IMG/VR virus record: IMGVR_UViG_3300025168_000098
Span: 1 to 58,141 of that record
DNA: 58,141 bases
Strand: one strand, 5' to 3'
Source: a virus
Both the position numbers and the translations under genes were made by a program. This document shows positions 49,190 through 57,343 of the stretch, in pieces. The notes beneath the pieces were generated by a model that was given only the letters and a program-made list of their open reading frames with translations, made no database searches and was not told the origin of the DNA. How positions within the stretch are numbered: position 1 is the stretch's first letter; each line of letters opens with the position of its first letter.

Positions 49190-51345
49190 TCTACTAATTC
49201 CCCTGCTTTGTTTTGGAAGGAAACTTTAGTATCTTCATCCAGCCAATTATCTGCTTGGTCTTTGTTGTCGAAAGTCATAATGACTGAGTTAGTTTCTAGG
49301 CATACAACAGCCCATGAACCGCCTTCTAATTGCATAACAACTCGGCTTACTTCATTTTCCATTTCTGTCTCAATTAACTTTGCTGATTTCTTACCATGAG
49401 GCAGACCTGCATTCTTAGCACAGGTTGCACCATATCCATGAGTCATTGAAACATCTGTTGAAAGGTGCTTGGAACAGAAGCAACAGTAGCCACTTTTTCG
49501 ACCTAATCTACGGATAGTTGAGATTGGGTCTGCACGAAGGGATTGAAGAACAATCCAAGTATCGTCAGGAAGCCCCATTGAAGGGGTCATACTGCCGTTG
49601 AAACGGTTTACATTACCTCTTGCTAGGGTTGCACCTGTTTGGATGAATCTTCGGCTATCCTGAGATGATGCTCTTTCTGCTTCTGTAAACTGTAATTCTG
49701 CCGCTTCGGTTGTTCTTGTTTTTTTGTCAAAGAAGTTTAATGGGCGAATCACTAATTCTCTTTGGAACGCATCAAAAGTTTCAACGCCTTTTGTTCCGTA
49801 TTTTGGAACGCATGGTGCTGGTGCTTCTTTAGTGTTGGAGTCAACAACCAAAGTGATGATTGGGTGTTTCAAAGGTTTGCCGTTTTCTGAACCTTCAAAC
49901 TGATTGAATAGTTCAACAACTGCATCCCATCCATCTTGCACTTTAGTAGTGTCAGGATTAGATGCAATTCCTTTCTTGGTTAATTCCCCAACCCAATACA
50001 TTTGCTTGTCAGAAAGACGGCCATATTTATTCCATCCACCAATTAAATCAATTGCGAAGTTTTTGTCTCGACCTGTAAGACTTTCATGGACTTCTTTTAG
50101 AGCATCAATTTTTGGATTTCCACCACGACTTGCTTGAGGCGTATTTAGTTCTTTGACGTAATACATCTGAGAAGAAGAAAGTTTTCCATTTGCTAAAAAT
50201 TGACTAACTAAAGATTTAGCGAAACTAATACTTCTGTTAGGAACTGTTCCCATGTCTAAAGCATCTTGAAGTGCCGCAATCTCAGGATGAGCATGACGTG
50301 TCTCAACATCAGTTTCAACAACTGAATTATTTTTAGAATCAGGCAATGCTGAAAATTGTTTTTCTGAGATGAAACTTAGACCTGTTGCATTGCAGTATTC
50401 ACAGGCACTACCTTTGTTGTATATATTGCCCGAAGTCCTACCGACTCCTTTACAGCATTGACAGGCCACTAGAACAGCACCCTTTAGTGAATTACCCCAA
50501 TTTGCAGATAGTTGTTTTACATATGGTTTTTTGTTGCTTCCATTCTTGAGTTGTTTAACAGAAGGCTTGGTGCTATTTGTTGTTATTATATCGAAAGATG
50601 CTGGACGTGATAAAATACGATTAAGGTTAGGTAGTTTGAATGGTTTGTCGTCATATTGACCACCTGAGACTACTTTCATACCAACAATAGAATGGAACAA
50701 AATACCATCCTCACAAACATAATAATATTCTCCATTTGAATCAGTTTTTCTTTGAACAAGTATAGACCTTCTCAGCCTATCATATCTTGCTGATATTGTT
50801 CCATTGATGGTGTTGCTCATACCATAGTAATTCAAAGGGATGTGAATAGTCTCAGGAGAAGAACCATCTTTGAATCCACATATCAGATTTCTTGTCTCAT
50901 ATCCATTACCCATATTTTTTTCTCCATAGATTCCAACATCGTGAGATTTGGCCGCAACATTCCAACTTCTCGGCATGAGAACTTTGGCTGATTGCCTATC
51001 TCCATTCTTGACTAATTCAAGTAAATCTTTCTGCGTAGTATGAGCCAAAGAAATATTCCTTCCCCACCAATCAATCGGTGAATCATATTTCTTGACACCA
51101 AAATTATTTTCACGGACTTGACCACCAAACCGACTGTATGCAATTGGTATGTGGCTTATATCCTCAGTTTGTATCAATGCGTAGTGTTGATGCTCGTCAT
51201 CGTTTGTTGGCTGTTTAACAACAAGTCCTGTTGATTGTAATTTCATTTTTATTCGATTATATCTTTGAATTGGTGTTAAGTCATGTAAGAAATCTGTTGA
51301 AGAAATCCTACTTTTTGGGTCATTTAGTGTGTTTTCTGTTATCAT
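49186..51345 (-). CDS. Large zinc-finger protein with DnaJ-like and DUF6011-like fingers
   Basis: 719 aa, largest unknown gene in the window. Residues about 305-335: CQCCKGVG...CEYCNATG, a DnaJ-type cysteine-rich pair. Residues about 640-665: YCCFCSKHLSTDVSMTHGYGATC, a DUF6011-like treble clef. In between, two helical repeats around SSSQMYYVKEL and SDKQMYWVGEL. N-terminal 250 aa beta-rich. Leadered start. Likely a nucleic-acid-handling scaffold; role unknown. Confidence 0.65.
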   Translation of the reverse strand: MITENTLNDPKSRISSTDFLHDLTPIQRYNRIKMKLQSTGLVVKQPTNDDEHQHYALIQTEDISHIPIAYSRFGGQVRENNFGVKKYDSPIDWWGRNISLAHTTQKDLLELVKNGDRQSAKVLMPRSWNVAAKSHDVGIYGEKNMGNGYETRNLICGFKDGSSPETIHIPLNYYGMSNTINGTISARYDRLRRSILVQRKTDSNGEYYYVCEDGILFHSIVGMKVVSGGQYDDKPFKLPNLNRILSRPASFDIITTNSTKPSVKQLKNGSNKKPYVKQLSANWGNSLKGAVLVACQCCKGVGRTSGNIYNKGSACEYCNATGLSFISEKQFSALPDSKNNSVVETDVETRHAHPEIAALQDALDMGTVPNRSISFAKSLVSQFLANGKLSSSQMYYVKELNTPQASRGGNPKIDALKEVHESLTGRDKNFAIDLIGGWNKYGRLSDKQMYWVGELTKKGIASNPDTTKVQDGWDAVVELFNQFEGSENGKPLKHPIITLVVDSNTKEAPAPCVPKYGTKGVETFDAFQRELVIRPLNFFDKKTRTTEAAELQFTEAERASSQDSRRFIQTGATLARGNVNRFNGSMTPSMGLPDDTWIVLQSLRADPISTIRRLGRKSGYCCFCSKHLSTDVSMTHGYGATCAKNAGLPHGKKSAKLIETEMENEVSRVVMQLEGGSWAVVCLETNSVIMTFDNKDQADNWLDEDTKVSFQNKAGELVE

Positions 51346-51505
51346 GGTATCATTTTCCTTGCCCTGTGGGTCGCTTTTATCGCTTCGCTCACGTTGGACT
51401 TTGGTTATGAATACTTCGTTTTCTCAATAAAACTCGATAATACTGTATCAAGTGCATTCGGAACTGATTTGCAGACCAAGTTCCAAGATGCGTTTCTCGC
51501 AGTAA
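51346..51505 (-). promoter_or_regulatory. Leader and promoter region of 51345
   Basis: Minus strand GTATTCATAACC near 51403-51414 as TATA-like, then a 60-nt leader with AGCGAAGCGATAAAAGCG and AAGGAAAATG. No ORF over 25 codons of interest. Confidence 0.4.
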
Positions 51506-51595
51506 TCAAGAAAGAATAAATAAAATTGCTAATAGACAAAATATCTGAGAAATAATCACAATCGCTAATCCAATTGGGTCAAGTTCTTCGCTCAT
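51506..51595 (-). CDS. 29-aa single-pass membrane microprotein
   Basis: MSEELDPIGLAIVIISQIFC then LLAILFILS. Nearly the whole protein is one hydrophobic helix. ATG overlaps the upstream stop (ATGA), so it is coupled. Too small for most gene callers. Confidence 0.6.
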   Translation of the reverse strand: MSEELDPIGLAIVIISQIFCLLAILFILS

Positions 51596-51780
51596 ATTTC
51601 ATCTTGTGAATTGACACGGTATTTTACGAAATCTAAATCTCGGACAATATCAATCTCATGTGTTGTAAATATTGTTCCTGATGTCATATGGATTTCAGCA
51701 GATATTCCCTTGATTAAAGTTACAGCGATTATCTTAGATTCGTCAATAAAACTCCATCCACTTTCTGTTAATATTTGCAT
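51592..51780 (-). CDS. Hypothetical beta-rich small protein
   Basis: 62 aa starting MQILTESGW (a GTG three codons earlier is possible). GAGTGATT upstream as ribosome site. Two beta-hairpins followed by a helix; resembles small KOW/Sm-like sheets only vaguely. Unknown. Confidence 0.55.
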   Translation of the reverse strand: MQILTESGWSFIDESKIIAVTLIKGISAEIHMTSGTIFTTHEIDIVRDLDFVKYRVNSQDEI

Positions 51781-51785
51781 TTCAA

Positions 51786-51869
51786 TCACTCTTTATTTTC
51801 TTGACAAAATAAACAAATCCATGTGATAGGCTCAAGACCCATATCAGTCCAACATTTACATTTACTCAT
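51786..51869 (-). CDS. 27-aa zinc-knuckle microprotein
   Basis: MSKCKCWTDMGLEPITWICL then FCQENKE. CxC plus CxxC could bind one zinc. GAGGGAT ribosome site; its stop overlaps the next gene's start region. Confidence 0.55.
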   Translation of the reverse strand: MSKCKCWTDMGLEPITWICLFCQENKE

Positions 51870-51878
51870 CTTAATCCC

Positions 51879-52349
51879 TCAAGCAAATGGATTTCTTTTT
51901 CTCTCAGCCATATCCGCTTCACGAACTATTCTTTGTTCTGCCCTGCGAGCGTCATCTTCTTTTCTTTTCTTGGCTCTAGCCCATCTGATTTCTCCAACTT
52001 CAACAACAGCATCTACAATCATCTGAATATGTGGGTCATTTGGATTGTCAAAATGGATAGCCCATTGGAATCCACGCTTGGTTAAATCAACATCATCAAC
52101 TCGGATATTTCCTTCTGAAACCTGTGGTCTAATTTGTTCCCATGCCGATTCCTTAATCCATATTGATGCACCACCACCTTGAGAACCATAGATAGCGGCG
52201 ATTCTTTGATAACTACCCATCAAAGATATTGCTGTGTATTTTACTGCACCAGCAGTTTTTTCGTCAAAGGTGCATCCGTATTTATCAAATGCATCTATGA
52301 TACTTGCTTTCGTCATCGTTTTTATTTCGGCTTTCGTGTATTCCGTCAT
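51879..52349 (-). CDS. Hypothetical protein
   Basis: 156 aa. Helical N-terminus, Gly-rich turn (GSQGGGASIWIKE), C-terminal 35 aa strongly charged helix. No known motif. Leadered, with GGAGATG ribosome site; first gene of the 52.3-51.5 kb operon. Confidence 0.65.
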   Translation of the reverse strand: MTEYTKAEIKTMTKASIIDAFDKYGCTFDEKTAGAVKYTAISLMGSYQRIAAIYGSQGGGASIWIKESAWEQIRPQVSEGNIRVDDVDLTKRGFQWAIHFDNPNDPHIQMIVDAVVEVGEIRWARAKKRKEDDARRAEQRIVREADMAERKRNPFA

Positions 52350-52384
52350 TGTTCACATCTCCTGTGTAATCCGTATCTGACAAT

Positions 52385-52401
52385 CCCACCCTAATAAATG
52401 A
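52385..52401 (-). promoter_or_regulatory. Class A promoter, leadered, for 52349
   Basis: Minus strand TTCATTTATTAGGGTGGG, 36 nt before ATG, with GGAGATG in the leader. Confidence 0.7.
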
Positions 52402-52502
52402 ATACTTTTCTGACAATGAATATGCTTCTGACCAAACTTCGTCAAACAATTGGAACGGTGGGATTATTGAAATCAGATTGAATGTTGGCTTCAACATCAT
52501 CC

Positions 52503-52646
52503 TCATTCCAAAACTCTCACTTCGACATTTTCGCCAACTCGTTTGAATACAAACTCGACATTCGGATTTGCGAAAACTATGATTTGCATTTTCCGACCAA
52601 ACTCATGTGGATTCATTGACGCTGAGAATATCCATTCTTTTTCCAT
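52503..52646 (-). CDS. 47-aa small protein
   Basis: Starts MEKEWIFSASMNPHEFGRKM. Placed exactly 17 nt from a class A element, no ribosome site: a leaderless microgene. Beta-strand-rich (QIIVFANPNVEFVFKRVG). Function unknown. Confidence 0.65.
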   Translation of the reverse strand: MEKEWIFSASMNPHEFGRKMQIIVFANPNVEFVFKRVGENVEVRVLE

Positions 52647-52662
52647 GACAACACCTGTTAAT

Positions 52663-52679
52663 CCCACCTATATCAAGAG
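52663..52679 (-). promoter_or_regulatory. Class A promoter for the 47-aa gene
   Basis: Minus strand CTCTTGATATAGGTGGG, 17 nt before ATG 52646. Its presence is the main evidence for the microgene. Confidence 0.7.
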
Positions 52680-53044
52680 ATGATTATAATGATTCCATCT
52701 ATTACAGCCTGACGTAAAGGAACGGTATCACAAATAGTTCCATTGTAGTATGCACCAATCGGTAAAATCTCATAGAGGAAAACATCAGAATGCACTTCCA
52801 TTTGTATGTCTGTAAAATTATCCAAAGTTCCATCAACCACGAAAATATAATCGGCTGTTATTAATCCTTCATTCTCGATTCGCTTGGAAACGATTTCACC
52901 ATCAAACCACATACAGGAATCTTCTTCCCAAAACGGAACTATTCTTGCTGGTAATGGGGGCATCAAAGAAACTGACATTAATAGAATTACTGTGAATAAA
53001 GAGAACACTTGAACAACCAAATCTGAATTATGCTGTTGGCTCAT
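52673..53044 (-). CDS. Membrane-anchored extracytoplasmic protein
   Basis: 123 aa starting MSQQHNS (ATG two codons earlier also possible). Hydrophobic segment about 10-32 as signal anchor, then a beta domain with one likely disulphide (SCMWF and TICDT) and N-glycosylation-type sites. Topology suggests the outer side of the membrane. Function unknown. Confidence 0.6.
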   Translation of the reverse strand: MSQQHNSDLVVQVFSLFTVILLMSVSLMPPLPARIVPFWEEDSCMWFDGEIVSKRIENEGLITADYIFVVDGTLDNFTDIQMEVHSDVFLYEILPIGAYYNGTICDTVPLRQAVIDGIIIIIS

Positions 53045-53054
53045 AAACATGAAA

Positions 53055-53208
53055 GAGACAACGCTGGTTATTGTCTAAGATGATTAGGTGAGAGTAGGGG
53101 GGTTTGAAACGGAATTACAACAAGCCGACCCAGCGACCCCCCTACCCTCAAAAATGCAATTTTTGTATGAGCAAGCATTGCATCAAATGATATGTTATTC
53201 GCTGGGTA
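53055..53208 (-). ncRNA. Candidate noncoding RNA with 10-bp GC-rich stem
   Basis: A class A promoter ends at 53225, but no ATG occurs at 17-18 or 36 nt. The region holds GTAGGGGGGT (53094-53103) and ACCCCCCTAC (53136-53145), a perfect 10-bp inverted repeat with a 32-nt loop. It is either a small RNA or an unusually long structured leader for the 53044 gene. Confidence 0.4.
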
Positions 53209-53224
53209 ATCTATGCTAGATAAG

Positions 53225-53241
53225 CCCACCTATATTAAGGA
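53225..53241 (-). promoter_or_regulatory. Class A promoter without a matching ORF
   Basis: Minus strand AATCCTTAATATAGGTGGG. See the candidate RNA at 53055-53208. Confidence 0.6.
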
Positions 53242-53510
53242 TTCATTAATGTAATTCTTCTAGCATTATAATCTGAAACTGCATTGTAATCCACATTCCA
53301 TTTCTTGACATCATCTGTTGGATTCAACAATCTGACATTCTGAAAATAAACATCAAATCCCAATGAAGAAAATAACTCTTTGAAATAAGTAATTTCCATT
53401 CCTGTATTCTGCATTCTCATAATGACTTTTCGATTCCCCAAATTATCTGTTGCGAGATGTAGTTCTCGACCTTCTTCTGCTTCGACCAGCAAATACGATA
53501 CTTCGACCAT
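53235..53510 (-). CDS. Hypothetical protein
   Basis: 91 aa starting MVEVSYLLVE. ATAAAAAA lies 23-30 nt upstream, so a leaderless start is likely; the longer frame begins with TTG inside a palindromic site. Alternating beta and alpha, ferredoxin-like in outline. No motif. Confidence 0.6.
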   Translation of the reverse strand: MVEVSYLLVEAEEGRELHLATDNLGNRKVIMRMQNTGMEITYFKELFSSLGFDVYFQNVRLLNPTDDVKKWNVDYNAVSDYNARRITLMNP

Positions 53511-53720
53511 GACTATTCGGAATGTATTGGGGTTTTTTATTCCGCCTATTTCCGAGCCGATTAACCATATGAACTCAAGACTATATAAACTGTGCAAGAT
53601 TTCCAAAAACCATTTTTTCGATGTTGGCTTCAACACGGAGTTTTTGCTGGTGATTACAATATCGCTATTGGTCAGGAAGCAGTTTGAGATTACAACCGAA
53701 TGTCAGAATATCGCTATCGG
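53511..53720. other. Intergenic 210 bp with palindrome and direct repeat
   Basis: Holds a palindromic site (53622-53635) and a 22-bp direct repeat (53658 and 53707). No convincing ORF. Confidence 0.6.
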
Positions 53721-53728
53721 TCAGGAAG
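53658..53728. repeat. 22-bp direct repeat, two copies
   Basis: AATATCGCTAT(T/C)GGTCAGGAAG at 53658-53679 and 53707-53728, 49 bp apart, one difference. Iteron-like; the second copy reaches into the stop codon of the coiled-coil gene. Confidence 0.75.
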
Positions 53729-53966
53729 ATTTCTCATCTTTCAATTCCCAAGCACCTTTCTGACTCGTATGTATCTGACTTAATTGCTCTATTTTGTCAT
53801 TTGCGGCGAATCTGAGAGCCAAAGATAGGTTTACTGACTCATCCATAGCCAAATCATATTTCTTACGCCAAAACCGTTCTGATTTACGCACCTTTCTGAG
53901 AAGTTTTTCTAAATGTCTCAACTTAATGTTTAGATTCTTTATTTTCTCATCTTTTTTCTTACTCAT
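53721..53966 (-). CDS. Coiled-coil protein
   Basis: 81 aa starting MSKKKDEKIK. Very basic coiled coil about 8-40 (RHLEKLLRKVRKSERFWRKK), then a mixed tail. Overlaps the upstream gene by a few bases. Confidence 0.6.
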   Translation of the reverse strand: MSKKKDEKIKNLNIKLRHLEKLLRKVRKSERFWRKKYDLAMDESVNLSLALRFAANDKIEQLSQIHTSQKGAWELKDEKSS

Positions 53967-54894
53967 CTTCGGACACATCAACTGTAAGATGTCCTGATTC
54001 CTGATAGACCTTAATCCTATCTTTGATATCGAGATTTTTCCCTTCATGGATTAACATCAGAACTTCTGAAACTCTTTCGTTTGTTATTGAGAATGTTTTC
54101 TTATTCCATCGAGGATAATTTTCTGAAATATTTTGGTCAGGCCGTGTAGTAAACATGACATTTCCTGAATAGTTTGATATCGTGTATAATGGTAATAATG
54201 CAATCCGAGAATTACTCTTGAAACCTGACCAAGAATGTTGTTCCTTTTCCAAAGTCCTTTTTGATTTTGATTTTGTTTCCTTCCAACTTCTTGCTTTTCG
54301 ATTATCATCATTCATCTGAATCATAAATGGTGGAATCATATTTGCTTTTTCTTGTTCTTTTCTTGTTCTAAAAATTGTTCTCGGCATTATCATAATTGGT
54401 GGAACAACAATACCATTATTGGGTCGAGAAAATTGACCAAATGTTAAGTCAACAAAATGATGTTTTGTCTGAATTATTACATGACCTGCATATCCTTCTA
54501 AATCACTTTGAAAATCCCAACCATCCATATGACCACATAAACCAATGTAAGCATTTGGAAAACCTTCACAGATATATCCATCAGATGTTAATTCATATCC
54601 ATTTCCAGCATTATACCATTCAACATAATCACGATTCCAATTAGCAATATCAACGCAAATTACTTTACTCGATTTATATCCTAATTTTTTCAGGAATAAA
54701 TGGAACAATTGAGAATGGGAAACACAACTATCTCCTTTCAAAAATGCACCACCATCGGGAGTCTTTTTGTAATCAACAAATGTCTCAACTGCTTTTTCCA
54801 AAAATATACGTTCTTGTCTTTCAGTTAGATTGTATTTATTTTCTGACTTTTTCTTTTTCTTGTAGGCCAATTTTTTCGCTCTAAACTTCGACAT
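53959..54894 (-). CDS. Transglutaminase-like/papain-fold cysteine enzyme candidate
   Basis: 311 aa. Candidate triad: C57 at the start of a helix (GDSCVSHSQLFHLFLKKLG), H138 at the start of a strand (GHVIIQ), D149 in VDLTFGQF. This order and the VDLT.GQF segment are typical of transglutaminase-like hydrolases. Basic N-terminal 20 aa. May process a host or virion protein, or be an inactive binder. Alternative: unrelated fold with chance residues. Confidence 0.55.
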   Translation of the reverse strand: MSKFRAKKLAYKKKKKSENKYNLTERQERIFLEKAVETFVDYKKTPDGGAFLKGDSCVSHSQLFHLFLKKLGYKSSKVICVDIANWNRDYVEWYNAGNGYELTSDGYICEGFPNAYIGLCGHMDGWDFQSDLEGYAGHVIIQTKHHFVDLTFGQFSRPNNGIVVPPIMIMPRTIFRTRKEQEKANMIPPFMIQMNDDNRKARSWKETKSKSKRTLEKEQHSWSGFKSNSRIALLPLYTISNYSGNVMFTTRPDQNISENYPRWNKKTFSITNERVSEVLMLIHEGKNLDIKDRIKVYQESGHLTVDVSEDE

Positions 54895-54931
54895 TTTTTC
54901 TCACTACTCCCTGTTGGCCTCAACACCTGAT

Positions 54932-55279
54932 TTAATACTCGACAAAATCGAGATAATTATCTTGCATAAAATCTAAGAAAATATTCATCTCATTTACTGC
55001 TTGTTCATATGACAAAAAAGATTTATGTGCAATTTTTTGTTGGGATTTCCAATCATTGAATATCGCCCAAGTATTGAATGCAGATTTCAAACCTCTTTTG
55101 TTGTTACATTTATTGCGTCTGCCAATTATTGATTTGTCGTTACCTGAATATCTTTCACCTTGATATGTTCGGTATTTTACATTCTTGAGATTAGCCCAAA
55201 CGAAGTCGAGCCAAGATTCCATTTGTTCAACAAACTTTTCCTGTTCCCAATCATGGACTTGGGTGATATTCCCAATCAT
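54932..55279 (-). CDS. Hypothetical protein
   Basis: 115 aa starting MIGNITQVHDW; ATG overlaps the upstream microgene stop (ATGA). Aromatic and acidic, helical, no motif. Followed by a palindromic site at 54912. Confidence 0.6.
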   Translation of the reverse strand: MIGNITQVHDWEQEKFVEQMESWLDFVWANLKNVKYRTYQGERYSGNDKSIIGRRNKCNNKRGLKSAFNTWAIFNDWKSQQKIAHKSFLSYEQAVNEMNIFLDFMQDNYLDFVEY

Positions 55280-55371
55280 ATTATTTGACCCCCACAGCAA
55301 CCACATTTATTCTTTACAATTTCATTTCTTGTGAAGGAATCTTCGGGGCATTCACATCGAAGCATATACAT
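55276..55371 (-). CDS. 31-aa zinc-knuckle microprotein
   Basis: MYMLRCECPEDSFTRNEIVK then NKCGCCGGQII. CxC and CxCC groups. TAATG overlap with the upstream gene and ATGA overlap with the next. Confidence 0.6.
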   Translation of the reverse strand: MYMLRCECPEDSFTRNEIVKNKCGCCGGQII

Positions 55372-55721
55372 TATTCTACCCCCGCATAAAATGGATTATC
55401 ATAAATCCGAACATCATCCCAAATAATATCCTGAGATGGAATCCCATCAGGGCTAACGAAGGATGCAGAATCGTCATCTACGCCCAGCATTCTAGTCATC
55501 ATGGGTGAATGGTCGCAACCAAGTTCCATCAGGCTAGAATCACGCCTAAATGGAAGCACCAATATTTTCTTTGAAGTGGCTCTTGTGAAGCAAATCCATT
55601 TGGCTGATGTGTTCATGTCAGTTGAGCAATAAACACCGCCCCAAGATTTTCTGATTCCTTCTCTCGTAATCGAGAAAAAGTTCTCGTATGGTGTGGCGTG
55701 ATAGTAGGTAGTCAGACTCAT
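55371..55721 (-). CDS. ADP-ribosyltransferase-fold-like protein
   Basis: 116 aa. YYHATPYENFFSITREGI then GGVYCSTD is the opening of many ART/KptA/RES-like folds (Y/H-x-T/S plus GVY strand). The rest is short and a catalytic Glu is not clear. Could modify host targets or be a nucleic-acid phosphate handler. Family hint only. Confidence 0.45.
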   Translation of the reverse strand: MSLTTYYHATPYENFFSITREGIRKSWGGVYCSTDMNTSAKWICFTRATSKKILVLPFRRDSSLMELGCDHSPMMTRMLGVDDDSASFVSPDGIPSQDIIWDDVRIYDNPFYAGVE

Positions 55722-55900
55722 GCTTTCACCACACAGTAATTAATTGATTTACAACTTCGGCATCTAACTATATTCATTCTTCTATCAAGACACATCATAT
55801 GAGTATATGAACCACAATCAGAACATTCGATTGCAGGGCTTATCTCACTAATAGGATGGTCTATCCTACCTGCTTTGACACATACACAACATTCTTTCAT
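55718..55900 (-). CDS. PHD/RING-like C4HC3 zinc-finger protein
   Basis: 60 aa. C4-x2-C7, C26-x2-C29, H34-x2-C37, C47-x2-C50: exactly the cross-brace order of PHD fingers (Cys4-His-Cys3). A PHD Trp is replaced (Thr-His context). Overlaps both neighbours by 4 nt. Confidence 0.65.
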   Translation of the reverse strand: MKECCVCVKAGRIDHPISEISPAIECSDCGSYTHMMCLDRRMNIVRCRSCKSINYCVVKA

Positions 55901-56655
55901 TCTTTCACCTTCCCCAACAGGTATTGGGAAGTTTTAACAAATGGATATGAGTCATGTTCATCAATAACTTCTCCATGATTATTTTCAACCCAAGTATAGA
56001 AATCTAAAGCATTGTTTCTTTGCCCTACAAGGTCTGCTAACGGTTGCATCCACCAATCAGGGGCATCCCTACCCTTAGCCCACTTTGCGAATGATTTGGT
56101 ATGGTAAAATTGCCTGTATGCTTTGACTGTATCAGCAGGGTATTTTTCTTCTATCTTGAACTCATCAGGCATGGCTTGAACAAACTTCTCAACATGAGTC
56201 CAAGCATAATCAGAACCTTCGGGCAAGGAACTGAATGCATCAAAACAACCATGAGTTTTACCATATCTAACGTGATATGCAAGAAGTAATTCTTTGGTAT
56301 GGTAATATAACCAAGAATAATTTGGTGTATTAATAGTAAATCCACTTTCACCTGCGGCTTCCCATGTGCTAACTGTTTTTATTTCTTGGGAAGGTTCGCC
56401 ATAGTAGTTTGGGAATGTCGGTTTATCCAAGTGTTCTCCAACCCATTTCGTGCATGGATGATGAGGATGTGCATTACCTGAATATCTTGTGATTCCATCC
56501 TTACGGAATGGTAGTTCATTGGGTGCTAAAAGACCTGATTGTTTTAGAGCCGTTGTTAGCATCTGCATTGACTCGACAATCATTTTATTGACGTGAATAT
56601 CACACAATGCATTAGCCGCTTCTATTGGGTTGTAATCAACTACGAATATATTCAT
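55897..56655 (-). CDS. Conserved phage protein (MNIFVxD...CDxHVxKM family)
   Basis: 252 aa. N-terminal MNIFVVDYNPIEAANALCD then HVNKMIVESMQMLTTAL, HPCTKWV near 66-72, and QAMPDEFK near 160. I recognise this as a family common in tailed phages with no settled function as far as I know. Cytosolic. Ribosome site GGGGTGGAAGA. Confidence 0.65.
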   Translation of the reverse strand: MNIFVVDYNPIEAANALCDIHVNKMIVESMQMLTTALKQSGLLAPNELPFRKDGITRYSGNAHPHHPCTKWVGEHLDKPTFPNYYGEPSQEIKTVSTWEAAGESGFTINTPNYSWLYYHTKELLLAYHVRYGKTHGCFDAFSSLPEGSDYAWTHVEKFVQAMPDEFKIEEKYPADTVKAYRQFYHTKSFAKWAKGRDAPDWWMQPLADLVGQRNNALDFYTWVENNHGEVIDEHDSYPFVKTSQYLLGKVKE

Positions 56656-57002
56656 TCTTCCACCCCTGCTTTATCCATCTCTTCTTTCAATCTCACTAAC
56701 ATAATCTCTATACCATCCTCATCAATGAAATTGGATTCAAGAAAACCATAAAATCCATTGTTGCTGTTCAATAATATCATATCTGCAATCCACCTTCTTT
56801 TCATGAAAGATAATCTGTCAAATACGAACCAAGAATCTTTTGTAAAAAGATGGCTCATTTTTCGGAAACAATACTTGTCTAATATCGGATAATCAGGCCG
56901 CCAACCACGCTGTTGTGCGACCCAACCACTTGTATCAAGTCCGATTATCATATTGCTTTCCATTTCTTGTATTTCATCATATATTTTTTCTCCATAACTC
57001 AT
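56652..57002 (-). CDS. Hypothetical protein
   Basis: 116 aa starting MSYGEKIYDE, ATGA overlap with the upstream gene. Mixed alpha/beta with Trp-rich middle; no motif. The start follows GAGGTGGAAGA. Confidence 0.6.
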   Translation of the reverse strand: MSYGEKIYDEIQEMESNMIIGLDTSGWVAQQRGWRPDYPILDKYCFRKMSHLFTKDSWFVFDRLSFMKRRWIADMILLNSNNGFYGFLESNFIDEDGIEIMLVRLKEEMDKAGVEE

Positions 57003-57220
57003 TCTTCCACCTCTTCTTTCCATGCTTCATTCTCCACAAGTTTCCGTGCAGTTTTCACTCGTCTTTCATGTTCTTCAAGTTCTGCTTTAGCATGATGTAA
57101 ACAGCCGTTCACAGTATCGTAGATTTGTTGTAATTCAGTAACACGTATCTGTGCCATTATACGACTATCTTCCCTTATTCTCCATTCTCTCTTCATTGAT
57201 TCCTCTATATTTTCATTCAT
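56999..57220 (-). CDS. Coiled-coil small protein
   Basis: 73 aa, nearly all charged helix (LQQIYDTVNGCLHHAKAELEE). Directly after the zinc microgene stop. Confidence 0.6.
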   Translation of the reverse strand: MNENIEESMKREWRIREDSRIMAQIRVTELQQIYDTVNGCLHHAKAELEEHERRVKTARKLVENEAWKEEVEE

Positions 57221-57343
57221 TTATTCATCACCTTCCATTTTTTCCCAACAAGTAGGGCAAATAACCCCACCATTTTGATAGCGAAAGATTTCACCATCTT
57301 TGAATACTCTTCTTCGGCACATAGTCATAATGCAGGGATTCAT
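57221..57343 (-). CDS. 40-aa zinc-finger microprotein
   Basis: MNPCIMTMCRRRVFKDGEIF then RYQNGGVICPTCWEKMEGDE. C4/C9 and CPTC make one treble-clef-like site. Start after GGGGTGGAAGC; TAA ATG junction with the next gene. Confidence 0.65.
   Translation of the reverse strand: MNPCIMTMCRRRVFKDGEIFRYQNGGVICPTCWEKMEGDE

Noticed and set aside
52285-52506. 73-aa minus-strand ORF
   Set aside because: It runs through the class A promoter at 52385 and into the 52349 gene; its MLKPT start comes from a palindromic site.
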